DNA from: Methylotenera sp. L2L1
GTDB taxonomy: Bacteria > Pseudomonadota > Gammaproteobacteria > Burkholderiales > Methylophilaceae
Length of the DNA: 64,000 bases
Direction: 5' to 3'
NCBI RefSeq assembly: GCF_000744605.1
Contig: NZ_JQMG01000001.1
Span: 2,170,001-2,234,000, forward strand
Shown: piece by piece, positions 38,216 through 47,431 of the stretch
How positions within the stretch are numbered: the stretch's first letter is position 1
How the letters are laid out: each line of letters starts with the position of its first letter
Notes under the pieces: model-generated
The model's input: the letters and a program-made list of their open reading frames with translations, nothing else
Told to the model about the DNA's origin: nothing
Database searches by the model: none
Made by a program: the position numbers and the translations under genes

Positions 38216-39727
38216 TTATGAAAACAATCTACGCGCACTATCTGAGCCAGGCACGATACCTCGCACTAGCATGGTGGCGTAAATCACTTTGAGTTGCTGC
38301 CGAATTTTTTCGATTTGCATATCACCTAATGGTCTATTGTTATCATCAACCAATACAGCGTTTAAACCGAGCTCCATTTGCCTTGCCACTTGCACCATTT
38401 GGTTAAATGCCTCAGTGCAATGCATGACATGCGGGATATCCAGCTGAAAAGTCACGGCTTTTATGACGCTGGTTCTTAACATTTCTGGGTTAAATAGATA
38501 GTTATCTCGATTAAACATGATAAAAGAAACTGATGGTGTGCTATTTACAACTGGTGGTGTTTGACTATCAGTTTTATGGTAATACTTGAATGCTCCGTCG
38601 GCCTCCAACACCATACCCTGCGCTTCGCCCAAGCCTCTTAACTTGGTGCCGGTGAAGGCGCCATTGTCGCCATGCACCAAATGGAACCCCATGGTCTTAT
38701 CAACGTCAATGCAAAAAGCATCTAGCGCTGAAGCCGCTAATAGTGGATCACCATTACTTTGCCATTCAACATGTCCATCAATATCCAAGCCTAAAGTTTC
38801 TACAGCCAATTGAAATCGATTCAATATGCTACGAGTGACAGCACCAGCGCGGTCAGCAAGCTGTAAGCTGCATGTAATTTTACTTGTATTTTGATTTGCA
38901 ATATCAGGCTGCGTTGCTAAAGCTGTTAGTGGAACCCAATCACTATCATTAATTAACGCATGCAAATGAATTGGCTTGTCATAATCTTCGAAAAAGCCGC
39001 CAATACTTGCTGTCAGGTTTGAAACGCTCGTTTCATTGGCTAAATAAATAACAGCAATTAAATCCATTTGCGATTGCAACATTGCCGGTAAGCTGGATTT
39101 CATCACATCATTAACAGCAGCAGCGGGTTGAGCTGTATGTGTAGGCGCTATTGATGCGACATTTTCAACATTAACTTTCTCTTCCACATGATTAAGGTTG
39201 AGATTCGTCGCTGTTGTATTGACTGGGCTGCTTGCTTGGTTGCTTGCCTGGTTGAAAGCGTCATTGAAAATTGCTTTAATTTCTTCATGCTGTGCGGGCT
39301 TGATATTGGCGGCATGGGCAGACGCTTCAACATCATCATGTAAGTGCTCATCAAGATGATGCTCAGGCTCATGGTGTTGTCTCGCCACTAATGTTGAGTA
39401 TGCCTCATCAATATCTTCTAAAACATCTTTGCTATTTTCTGGTTCAATATTGCTGATTGCTTCGTATCTGTCATCATGAACATCATGATGAAAATGCTCT
39501 TTTAAGCGCTCGGTATCAATAGAAAAGTTATCTTCTTCGAAGTCACTTTCAAAGGTATTGGCTGCGTTAGTGTGCGTATCATTATTCAGAAGCGCGTCAT
39601 TTTGCGACTCTGAAAAGCTGTTCTCTATTTGCTGGTTAAACTTTCTCTCCTGCCACCAGTTAAACAAAAGTACAGCAGCAATGATTAAAGCACCAATAAT
39701 TATCAATATTATTTGCAAATCGTTCAT
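38216..39727 (-). CDS. zipA: Cell division protein ZipA
   Basis: ZipA anchors the FtsZ ring to the membrane. The 503-residue protein has a membrane helix at the N-terminus (residues 4-24), a long acidic, histidine-rich linker (about residues 30-215), then the C-terminal FtsZ-binding domain (about 290-490) with PHVMHCTEAFNQMVQVARQM-type segments. The linker is long compared with enteric ZipA (328 residues). The smc-zipA-ligA order is common and supports the call. Confidence 0.88.
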   Translation of the reverse strand: MNDLQIILIIIGALIIAAVLLFNWWQERKFNQQIENSFSESQNDALLNNDTHTNAANTFESDFEEDNFSIDTERLKEHFHHDVHDDRYEAISNIEPENSKDVLEDIDEAYSTLVARQHHEPEHHLDEHLHDDVEASAHAANIKPAQHEEIKAIFNDAFNQASNQASSPVNTTATNLNLNHVEEKVNVENVASIAPTHTAQPAAAVNDVMKSSLPAMLQSQMDLIAVIYLANETSVSNLTASIGGFFEDYDKPIHLHALINDSDWVPLTALATQPDIANQNTSKITCSLQLADRAGAVTRSILNRFQLAVETLGLDIDGHVEWQSNGDPLLAASALDAFCIDVDKTMGFHLVHGDNGAFTGTKLRGLGEAQGMVLEADGAFKYYHKTDSQTPPVVNSTPSVSFIMFNRDNYLFNPEMLRTSVIKAVTFQLDIPHVMHCTEAFNQMVQVARQMELGLNAVLVDDNNRPLGDMQIEKIRQQLKVIYATMLVRGIVPGSDSARRLFS

Positions 39728-39761
39728 TTACATTAAACTCTCAACTAAATTACAACAGCGA

Positions 39762-42700
39762 TTAAGATGCCGTTTCAACCATTTTCACAGCCTCTTCCAT
39801 ATCTACGTCCACTATGCGTGAAACACCTGATTCCTGCATAGTAACACCGATTAATTGCTGCGCCATTTCCATCGTAATTTTATTATGACTCACGTATAAA
39901 AACTGTGTTCTTTCTGACATTTTTTTTACCATGGCACAGAATCGCTCAGTGTTACTATCATCCAGTGGCGCATCCACCTCATCCATCAAGCAGAATGGCG
40001 CTGGATTTAATCTAAATAAAGCAAATACCAAAGCCAATGCCGTGAGCGCCTTTTCACCGCCTGATAACAAGTGAATCGTACTGTTTTTCTTGCCTGGCGG
40101 CTGTGCAAACACTTGTATCCCTGTGTCGAGGATCTCGTCACCTAACAGCTCTAGCCTAGCTTGCCCACCACCAAACAACGTGGTAAATAACTCATTAAAG
40201 TGTTTATTGGCCTCATCATAAGTGTGTTGCAAACGACTACGGGTTTCACGGTCAATCTTGAAAATAGCATCCTCTAAGGTTTTGCTCGCTTCATTCAAGT
40301 CGCGACATTGGCTATCTATGTAGTGTTTACGCGTCTGTTCTGAAGCTAACTCTTCTATGGCAGCTAAGTTGACAGCGCCTAAAGCTTCAATGTCAGTCTC
40401 AAGCTTTGTTTTATTTCTTTCAAGGTCTCTGACTTTAATCTCTGTGGTCGCATTTTGTTTGAGATGACTATCAAGCAGTGCCTCTTCAATGTTTGATGCC
40501 GCAAGTTCGGCTTGGCATTGCTCAAAGTAAATACGCGACTCCTGCTCACTCAAGCGACCAGCTTCTAACTTATCTCGTAAAGGATGTAACTCTTGCTCCA
40601 GTTGCAGCCTCAGACGCTCTTGCTGTTGCAAAACAGATTCGCTTTCACTCATTGCACTACGAGCATTTGCTAGTGATGCCTCTCGTTGCTGCTTGGTGTT
40701 TAACGCCGCCTCTAAGTTCGCTTTTAAAGTTTCCATTTTAGTAGAAGCTAGCGTGCCATCTACGTCTGCACAACGTAATTTTAGCGAACTTTCTTCTTCA
40801 AGTAAAAATCCAAGTTTCGAATTTAAATCGTTGATATTATTATTAATTAACTTAACATTAAAACTCTTCTCTTGATGCGAGCGCTCTACCTCCTGCAACT
40901 GCGCACGCGCCTTATTTAACACACTTTCTGCAGATTGCTTTTTTGACTCCATTGACTGCTTCTCATGCTGAAGCGATACAAGGCTATTTGAAATCTCACT
41001 CAATACCATTTGCTTTTGAGTGCTTTCAATTTGCAGCTTTTGTAACTTTTCTTCCGCCACATTGCAATCTGCTTGCAACATCCTTTGCCGCTGTATTGCA
41101 TTAGCTTGCTGCTGCTTAATCTGTTGCAAATGTAAATTTAACTGGTGCGCCTGTTGGGTTACTTGCTTCAAGTGTTGCTGATGCGTATGTTGCATCGCCC
41201 GTAACTGCTGCAAGTTACTTTCCAGCAAAGATACCTGACCAGTTTTAAGTGTGAGTTGCGCCTGAACCTCGGGTAACTGCGTTTGTAAGTTAGTTAAGCG
41301 TGCTTGGCGCTCAAGCACACCGTGTAGCACAGATTGCTCACCAAAATAAGTCACACTTTGCCGCGTGTAAATGTCACCATGTTGATTAACCAAACACTCG
41401 CCTTGTTTTAACGAATGAGTGGCTTGGGTAATATCCGCATCATTGTCGAGTATATAAACGCCAGCAAGCCAATCCTGCAACACAGCCTGAAGGGCTGGCG
41501 TCACATGCTCAACTAATGAGTACATTTCAGCAAAAGGAGATGATATTTTAGTGTGTGTAGGTACAGCATCGGCGGTGACGGCCAGCGTCATGGCTACCGG
41601 CGCCCTATTTCCCAGATTAGATGCTAGAAATGATTGGTCACACGCAATAGCATTAAGTTTTGCCCCAAGAAATGCCTCAAATGCAGTTTCCCAGCCAGAC
41701 ACTATACGAACAGCCTGCCATATCCTTAAATTTTCATTTAGCTTGCCATTGAGGCCTACACTGCTCAGCCAAGCACCCAATGCGGAGCTATTGTCTACTT
41801 GACGCATAGACTGCTGCAGCTTTGCTAATGAGTTGATTTCAGCCTCAAGCACATGCAAAGCTCGTTGATGATGATGAGTCTCATCTCTGCTAGCTTTAAT
41901 GTCCAAATGTAAAGCCTGCTCTTGCTGAACAGCATTTGCATTTTTCTGTTCCAGCTCGGCAACCTCTAATTCCAACGCACTTAATTGTGACTGTTTTTCT
42001 ACAATTAAACTGTCAGCAGGTATTTGTAATGACTCACAATTCTGCTGTAAGCGCTTTAACTGCTCGCTAGTTTCTGTGACGGAACGAGATAAATGCGTCA
42101 TATTCGCCTGCTCTAATCGCAAGCGTTGTTCTGCATTTAGCCATGCTGACTGACTGGCATTAAACGCAGAAAGCACCGCTTGGTACTCCTGCAACTTTAA
42201 TGGCACATCACTACTTGCAGCCTTCACGGCATCTTCAGCACTTATGAAATCAGCGTCGGCTTGAACTAGAGCAGCCTGCGCCAGCGTGTGCGCCTCTTCC
42301 ACTTGATGACGCTGATTAGTGTTCTTTTCTAACTGGGTAAGTAATTGCTGTAATTGAAGTTGTAAACGCTCTCTGGCATCAGCAGTATTTTTCACTTGAT
42401 TCTCAAGATTAGAAACCTCTGCATTCGCTTCGTAATAAGCCGCTTGGGCCGTATTAACCGCCTCACTTGAGGCAACATGCTGCTGCCTTAATGTTTCTAG
42501 CGTGCTTTCACTACTTCGCAAACCGGCCATTTGCGCCTCAAGCGCGTTGACCAGCCCTTCAACCGTGCGTTGCGACTTTTCCCATTGTGTACTTGCATCA
42601 CGTTTCTTTAATAACCAAATCTGCGCTTTTGTAATATTCAAAGCTTCTTGCATTTGATTATATTGTGCAGCCACCATCGCCTGTGATTGCAAGCGTACTA

Positions 42701-43313
42701 TCTGCGTATCCAGCTCACGTAAAATATCTTCTACACGCAATAAGTTTTCACGTGTGTCACGTAAGCGTTGCTCGGTTTCCTTACGCCGCTCTTTATACTT
42801 GCTAACACCTGCGGCCTCTTCAAGAAAGATACGCATTTCCTCAGGGCGTGCTTCTACAATGCGGCTAATGGTATTTTGACCGATAATTGCATAAGCACGA
42901 CCACCTAAGCCTGTGCCCAAAAATAAGTCGGCTACATCCCTACGGCGCACAACGGTGTTGTTAATATAGTAAGTTGAGCCTTTATCGCGCTCAATGACAC
43001 GCTTTACAGAAATTTCCGCGTATTGAGACCACTCCCCTGACGCACCGCCCTCGCTATTATCAAACACCAATTCAACACTGGCGCGCGAGATGGGCTTTCG
43101 ATTACCGGAACCATTAAAAATAACCGCATCCATTGCATCTGCACGCATCTCTTTGGCAGAAGACTCCCCCAGCACCCAGCGTACAGACTCCATGACGTTG
43201 GATTTTCCGCAACCATTAGGGCCAACCACGCCAACACGCTGCCCATGTATGTACAATGTTGTGGGGTCAACAAAAGATTTGAAACCAGAGAGTTTTAGGT
43301 GAGTTAAACGCAA
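39762..43313 (-). CDS. smc: Chromosome segregation ATPase SMC
   Basis: SMC organises and separates chromosomes as the core of condensin. The 1183-residue protein has the Walker A site GPNGCGKSN near residues 32-40, a coiled coil (about 170-500), a hinge (about 520-650), a second coiled coil, then the signature LSGGEKALTALAL and Walker B FCLMDEVDAPLDD. Divergent from queF with a 76-bp gap. No scpA/scpB is in the window. Confidence 0.98.
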   Translation of the reverse strand: MRLTHLKLSGFKSFVDPTTLYIHGQRVGVVGPNGCGKSNVMESVRWVLGESSAKEMRADAMDAVIFNGSGNRKPISRASVELVFDNSEGGASGEWSQYAEISVKRVIERDKGSTYYINNTVVRRRDVADLFLGTGLGGRAYAIIGQNTISRIVEARPEEMRIFLEEAAGVSKYKERRKETEQRLRDTRENLLRVEDILRELDTQIVRLQSQAMVAAQYNQMQEALNITKAQIWLLKKRDASTQWEKSQRTVEGLVNALEAQMAGLRSSESTLETLRQQHVASSEAVNTAQAAYYEANAEVSNLENQVKNTADARERLQLQLQQLLTQLEKNTNQRHQVEEAHTLAQAALVQADADFISAEDAVKAASSDVPLKLQEYQAVLSAFNASQSAWLNAEQRLRLEQANMTHLSRSVTETSEQLKRLQQNCESLQIPADSLIVEKQSQLSALELEVAELEQKNANAVQQEQALHLDIKASRDETHHHQRALHVLEAEINSLAKLQQSMRQVDNSSALGAWLSSVGLNGKLNENLRIWQAVRIVSGWETAFEAFLGAKLNAIACDQSFLASNLGNRAPVAMTLAVTADAVPTHTKISSPFAEMYSLVEHVTPALQAVLQDWLAGVYILDNDADITQATHSLKQGECLVNQHGDIYTRQSVTYFGEQSVLHGVLERQARLTNLQTQLPEVQAQLTLKTGQVSLLESNLQQLRAMQHTHQQHLKQVTQQAHQLNLHLQQIKQQQANAIQRQRMLQADCNVAEEKLQKLQIESTQKQMVLSEISNSLVSLQHEKQSMESKKQSAESVLNKARAQLQEVERSHQEKSFNVKLINNNINDLNSKLGFLLEEESSLKLRCADVDGTLASTKMETLKANLEAALNTKQQREASLANARSAMSESESVLQQQERLRLQLEQELHPLRDKLEAGRLSEQESRIYFEQCQAELAASNIEEALLDSHLKQNATTEIKVRDLERNKTKLETDIEALGAVNLAAIEELASEQTRKHYIDSQCRDLNEASKTLEDAIFKIDRETRSRLQHTYDEANKHFNELFTTLFGGGQARLELLGDEILDTGIQVFAQPPGKKNSTIHLLSGGEKALTALALVFALFRLNPAPFCLMDEVDAPLDDSNTERFCAMVKKMSERTQFLYVSHNKITMEMAQQLIGVTMQESGVSRIVDVDMEEAVKMVETAS

Positions 43314-43389
43314 AATGAACTTTTACTAATTAGGTTTGACTTAGAACGTTATAATAACGTTTTTTAAGCCAAAAGCTCTACTATCTATC

Positions 43390-43836
43390 ATGACTGAACT
43401 CTCCTTAGGTACCAAACCAACTGCGCAACCCTCTAAAACACTAGAGACATTTGAAAACCCAAACACGAAACGTGACTTTCATATTCATATGGAAATTCCG
43501 GAGTTCACTTGCTTGTGTCCTAAAACGGGCCAACCCGATTTTGCTGTCATTTATTTAGATTACATCCCAGACCAGCTTTGTGTAGAGCTTAAAAGCTTAA
43601 AACTCTACATGTGGTCATTTCGCGATGAAGGCTGCTTCCATGAGGCTGTTACAAACAGCATTCTGGATGACCTGGTTGAAGCAACACAACCTAAGTTTAT
43701 GCGAGTCACTGCTAAATTTTATGTACGAGGTGGTGTATTTACCAATGTCATTGCTGAACATCGTAAACAAGGATGGCAACCACAACCACGTGTTGAGTTG
43801 ACCCAGTTTGAGAGTCAATCGAACATTCGCGGTTAA
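43390..43836 (+). CDS. queF: NADPH-dependent 7-cyano-7-deazaguanine reductase, type I
   Basis: QueF reduces preQ0 to preQ1 in queuosine synthesis. The 148-residue protein is the single-domain form with the catalytic cysteine in [13 protein letters not shown] and the glutamate-rich segment [17 protein letters not shown]. Length matches the short class. It has no obvious ribosome site, as if leaderless or weakly translated. Confidence 0.96.
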   Translation: MTELSLGTKPTAQPSKTLETFENPNTKRDFHIHMEIPEFTCLCPKTGQPDFAVIYLDYIPDQLCVELKSLKLYMWSFRDEGCFHEAVTNSILDDLVEATQPKFMRVTAKFYVRGGVFTNVIAEHRKQGWQPQPRVELTQFESQSNIRG

Positions 43837-43930
43837 GTTTAAAAAGTAAGTTGCACAAAGCAAGCCGCATAAGGTGAGCCGGGCACATGCATTATTTTTT
43901 GAGTTTTTGAGCAAATTAGAATGAAAGTGA

Positions 43931-43959
43931 TTGACAAGGCCCGCGCCCATCTTTAATAT
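43931..43959 (+). promoter_or_regulatory. Consensus sigma-70 promoter for tRNA-Ala
   Basis: TTGACA (43931-43936) and TAATAT (43954-43959) are spaced 17 bp, followed by a GC-rich stretch (TGCGCCTC) like the discriminator of growth-rate-controlled stable-RNA promoters. The tRNA begins about 50 bp further on. Confidence 0.8.
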
Positions 43960-44009
43960 TGCGCCTCGCTAACGCTGCAACGCTTTTAAAGCAAAAGCAA
44001 GTAGGTTTT

Positions 44010-44085
<76 letters not shown>

Positions 44086-44162
44086 AAGTGTTAGAAATAG
44101 CTTCGATTTATTAGCAAATTGTAGTAAAATGCTGCACTTGTAGTTTAGCGGTAAATTCTTAG

Positions 44163-44238
44163 GTCCCCATCGTCTAGAGGCCTAGGACACCTCCCTTTCA
44201 CGGAGGCGACCGGGGTTCGAATCCCCGTGGGGACGCCA
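44163..44238 (+). tRNA. tRNA-Glu (TTC), copy 1
   Basis: A 76-nt cloverleaf: acceptor GTCCCCA/TGGGGAC, anticodon stem CCTCC/GGAGG around CTTTCAC giving anticodon TTC, T arm with GTTCGAA, encoded CCA. Downstream of tRNA-Ala by 77 bp. Confidence 0.98.
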
Positions 44239-44332
44239 ATAAATGTAAACTGTTACTTTAACTATTTACAGGCAATGATTAAAAAGTGTGTTTGAAATAT
44301 AACGCGCTGTTTAAAGAGCAATACTTTCTTAG

Positions 44333-44408
44333 GTCCCCATCGTCTAGAGGCCTAGGACACCTCCCTTTCACGGAGGCGACCGGGGTTCGAATCCCCGTGG
44401 GGACGCCA
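44333..44408 (+). tRNA. tRNA-Glu (TTC), copy 2
   Basis: Identical to the first copy over all 76 nt, including the CCA end. The two are 94 bp apart and probably share a transcript with tRNA-Ala. Confidence 0.98.
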
Positions 44409-44558
44409 AAAGTCATAAAAATCAATGACTCAAGCAAAATTCACTAGTCAATCTAAGCATTAGTACACTATTCATCGTGCCCGTCACATTTTATAGTCCT
44501 AGCTACCTGATATTTTCTTGCAAACGTTAATTACACTAACATTGGCAAATGTCATCTC

Positions 44559-44999
44559 TTATTTTTTCTGAAGCGCAATCGCATTCATACAGTAACGCAA
44601 ACCACTCTCACCAGGCCCATCAGGAAAAACGTGACCCAAATGCGCATCACAGGCATTACAAGTAGTTTCAACGCGGGTCATGCCATGGCTGCTATCTAAA
44701 CGGTAAGCAATGGCATTGGGTTTGATTGGTTGACTAAAAGATGGCCAGCCCGTTCTTGAATCAAACTTTTCTGAGGCATCAAACAGCAATGTATCACAGC
44801 AGCGGCAAGCATAAATGCCTGGCTCAAGTAGTGAGCATAACGCAGAACTAAATGCCCTTTCAGTACCTGCTTCTCGGGTTACCCAATACTCTTCGTCACT
44901 TAACAGCCCTCGCCACTCAGCTTCTGTTTTGGCCACTCTCTTATCTGGGGTAAGATTGCCCTGATTTGCAAGCTTCAATACATCATTCCATTTCAGCAT
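44559..44999 (-). CDS. msrB: Peptide-methionine (R)-S-oxide reductase MsrB
   Basis: MsrB reduces the R isomer of methionine sulfoxide in proteins. The 146-residue protein has structural zinc cysteines (CRCC and CNAC), the conserved segment DSRTGWPSF, and the catalytic cysteine in LRYCMN near the C-terminus. No signal peptide, so cytoplasmic. It is separated from hmp by 470 bp and probably has its own promoter. Confidence 0.95.
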   Translation of the reverse strand: MLKWNDVLKLANQGNLTPDKRVAKTEAEWRGLLSDEEYWVTREAGTERAFSSALCSLLEPGIYACRCCDTLLFDASEKFDSRTGWPSFSQPIKPNAIAYRLDSSHGMTRVETTCNACDAHLGHVFPDGPGESGLRYCMNAIALQKK

Positions 45000-45469
45000 G
45001 GCGCTTCTCCTTATAGCTACTTTTTATGGTGGTTGTTTGTGTGAGTGAACTAAACTTTATTTAGTTGCATAAAATATAGCTGCATAGATTAGTTTAGTTG
45101 CATAAACAAGTTAAGCGATATTTTTGAGAGTTGCACACTGGAATTTAACTACACAGCACAGATAACTGGACGTTTATCGATAGATAGCTTTTACACATAG
45201 GCTTTTTTAACTACTTTACCACGCGTCTGCATCACTTCGTGCAAGGTGGCTAGGTCTTTGGCATTTACTCGCATCGCCACACATATAATTAAAGGCAGAA
45301 AGCAAATGCTACAGCTAGTTTAATAGTTAGCTCCTAACCTCTGCACTCAGATAGCAGTAGCGGTTTGTATCTTTTGAGATGGTAAATAAAACCAATATAT
45401 CAATAGCTTTAGATTGGTGAGCGTTAAAGTCAACACCCACCGAATCAACTTCTCATTCAATAATATTAC
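45000..45469 (-). other. Intergenic region, 470 bp
   Basis: No full gene. It holds two copies of TTTAGTTGCATAAA (45060-45073 and 45093-45106) in the msrB promoter region, and a 27-codon minus-strand frame (45191-45274, MRVNAKDLATLHEVM...) that reads like a protein end and may be a gene remnant. Nothing else was identified. Confidence 0.6.
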
Positions 45470-46672
45470 TTAAGAAATAATATGACTCAAGCTCTCTGGA
45501 CCAAATACTTCCCTATGAATTTTATTAGCGTCTACGCCAAGTTCTAGCAAAGCATCGCGTTGATCATCCATAAATGATTGCGGCCCACAGATATAATAAA
45601 CACCATTTTTAAATTCATCCGATACATGATTGGTTAAATCCATACGCCCTTCCCGCTCGTCAATATTCTTCTTTATTGACTCATTCAAAAAGAAAATAGT
45701 CTCTAAGTGGCTTAAATCATTCTTTATTTGTATTATCTCGTCTATATGTGCAATGCTAGTTCTGTTTCTTGCCGCATGCGCGAATAAAACTTTTCGAGTC
45801 GGATTATTCACAGAAATCTCTTTTACCATTGATATCATGGGTGTGATGCCTACGCCTGCAGAAATTAGCCCGATAGGTTGTTGGTCTAGAATGTCAGGCG
45901 TGAAATTTCCACATGGATAGCTAATATCGATCACACTGCCAACCCTAACATGCTGATGTAGCCAGTTTGATACGTTGCCACTAGGTTTATATTCATCCCC
46001 CTTTTCTCGCTTTACTGTAATTCTGTAAGTGTTGTACTGATTAGCGTCAGACAGGCTATATTGCCTAATCTGCCTTAGGTTTAAGTCTTCAACATGCACT
46101 GCCACGCTGATGTATTGGCCAGGCTTAAAGCTTGGCAATATTAATGAATCTGTGGCTTGCAAGATAAAGGTAACCACATCGTCTGACTCATGTCGCTTCT
46201 CTACAACCTTTACTTTCAGCCACTCATCTGGCTGTTGGTTATTGTGCTTGTATAATCTATTTTCTGCATCAATCAGCGCATCTGCCAACAGACCATACGC
46301 CTCTTCCCAAGCGGCTAAAAGCTCAGTGGTGGCAGCATCACCAAGCACGCCCTTGATTGCACCAATTAGGTGGTGACCAACAATTGGATAATGAGCAGGC
46401 TTAATGCCAACCGATACATGCTTATGCACAATCCGTTCAATCACTGGTGCTAATGCTGCACTATTTTCTATATTTGCGGCATAAGCAAACACTGCCGCTG
46501 CTAAAGATTGCTGTTGTGACCCATTAGCCTGGTTTCCCATATTGAATAGGTTTTTAAGCTCAGGATGTGATTCGAACATATTTTTATAAAATAGTGTGGT
46601 AATGGCTAATCCATGCTGCCTTAACACAGGAACACTCGCCTCTATATATGGTTTTGCTGACATTGATAACAT
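45470..46672 (-). CDS. hmp: Flavohaemoprotein, nitric oxide dioxygenase
   Basis: Hmp oxidises NO to nitrate using O2 and NADPH. The 400-residue protein has an N-terminal globin domain (proximal His region HKHVSVGIKPAHYPIVGHHL), then a FAD domain (RQYSLSDA) and an NAD(P) domain (GVGITPMISM, YICGPQSFM). The ribosome site AAGGAGATGTC precedes the ATG. An NsrR-type site lies 12-34 bp upstream, so NO induction is likely. Confidence 0.97.
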   Translation of the reverse strand: MLSMSAKPYIEASVPVLRQHGLAITTLFYKNMFESHPELKNLFNMGNQANGSQQQSLAAAVFAYAANIENSAALAPVIERIVHKHVSVGIKPAHYPIVGHHLIGAIKGVLGDAATTELLAAWEEAYGLLADALIDAENRLYKHNNQQPDEWLKVKVVEKRHESDDVVTFILQATDSLILPSFKPGQYISVAVHVEDLNLRQIRQYSLSDANQYNTYRITVKREKGDEYKPSGNVSNWLHQHVRVGSVIDISYPCGNFTPDILDQQPIGLISAGVGITPMISMVKEISVNNPTRKVLFAHAARNRTSIAHIDEIIQIKNDLSHLETIFFLNESIKKNIDEREGRMDLTNHVSDEFKNGVYYICGPQSFMDDQRDALLELGVDANKIHREVFGPESLSHIIS

Positions 46673-46683
46673 GACATCTCCTT

Positions 46684-46706
46684 AACTTGCATTTAAAATA
46701 CTACTT
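46684..46706 (-). promoter_or_regulatory. Predicted NsrR operator at the hmp promoter
   Basis: The 23-bp site has half AACTTGCATTT (46684-46694), a central A, and half AAATACTACTT. It matches the NsrR layout, an 11-1-11 inverted repeat of AAGATGCATTT, at most positions in the first half and the inner part of the second. Confidence 0.65.
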
Positions 46707-46790
46707 TTATGTTCAAAAAAAACACTCGGATGAGTGCTTGGTAAATCTTGCTGAATGAATACTGCTATCAGCCAATCATCTGAATGATGA

Positions 46791-47231
46791 TCAAGCTACA
46801 TATCGTTGATGCAACTTAATAACGGCTTGCTGTGTTTTATGATCCACAATACTTTGCAATGTGTATTTGTTCATTTCCTCATAAAAGCTATTTAAGCCGT
46901 GATCTAATATCTCTTTTAAATTACATTGACCACTTAAAACACAAAGCGGCTCAGCGCAATTAATCAGAGAAGTTTTATTCTCTAGCTCTCGTAAAACATT
47001 GCCTAGTTTTAGCTCCGCTGGTCTAACTCCAAGTTTTAAGCCTCCAGTCCTACCGCGTGTGGCAACAACCCAATTTAATTTATTTAACCTTGTCACCACT
47101 TTAATCAGGTGGTTTCTTGGGACATCAAACTGCTTAGCCACTTCATTAATGGTGACGGTGGACGTATTCACCTCTTGTGTGAGATACATTAGAACTCTTA
47201 GCCCTAAATCAGTGAACTTTGTAATTTGCAT
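46791..47231 (-). CDS. nsrR: Nitric oxide-sensing transcriptional repressor NsrR
   Basis: NsrR is an Rrf2-family repressor that uses an Fe-S cluster to sense NO. The 146-residue protein has the winged-helix N-terminus MQITKFTDLGLRVLMYL and three cluster cysteines at Cys92, Cys97 and Cys103 (CAEPLCVLSGQC), as in known NsrR proteins. I place the start at 47231; the longer frame upstream would add a hydrophobic tail unlike the family. It lies 118 bp upstream of hmp on the same strand, and its promoter has a large palindrome. Confidence 0.95.
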   Translation of the reverse strand: MQITKFTDLGLRVLMYLTQEVNTSTVTINEVAKQFDVPRNHLIKVVTRLNKLNWVVATRGRTGGLKLGVRPAELKLGNVLRELENKTSLINCAEPLCVLSGQCNLKEILDHGLNSFYEEMNKYTLQSIVDHKTQQAVIKLHQRYVA

Positions 47232-47248
47232 AGTTTGGTAATTTGCAT
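47215..47248 (-). repeat. 17-bp tandem repeat across the nsrR start codon
   Basis: Reading the minus strand, CTATGCAAATTACCAAA is followed at once by CTATGCAAATTACAAAG. The second copy carries the nsrR ATG; the first carries an extra ATG 17 bases upstream, in a different frame that closes within 14 codons. Confidence 0.85.
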
Positions 47249-47259
47249 AGTAGTGATGA

Positions 47260-47300
47260 ATTCTATATATGTTGCATAATATATGCAACATATATAGAAT
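47260..47300. promoter_or_regulatory. 41-bp perfect palindrome: predicted NsrR operator in its own promoter
   Basis: ATTCTATATATGTTGCATA (47260-47278) and its exact reverse complement (47282-47300) flank ATA. The central part, GTTGCATAA-T-ATATGCAAC, has the GCAT/ATGC spacing of NsrR sites. It lies between divergent nsrR and the dnr-like gene, so could control both. Confidence 0.7.
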
Positions 47301-47431
47301 AAAAATTAGTGAAAACAAGTATAAGGTAAAACTTGTTGGTAACTACCAATGCTTTCACGATGAAATATATCTACGTGACGCAATAATTGTTAATTACATT
47401 ATCAAACTTCAGCTTTTATTGGTATCTGCAA

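Larger units (their letters stand above)
44156..44409 (+). repeat. 84-nt exact direct repeat containing tRNA-Glu
   Basis: Positions 44156-44239 and 44326-44409 are identical (TTCTTAG before, the 76-nt tRNA, then A) and are 170 bp apart start to start. The sequence between differs. Confidence 0.9.
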
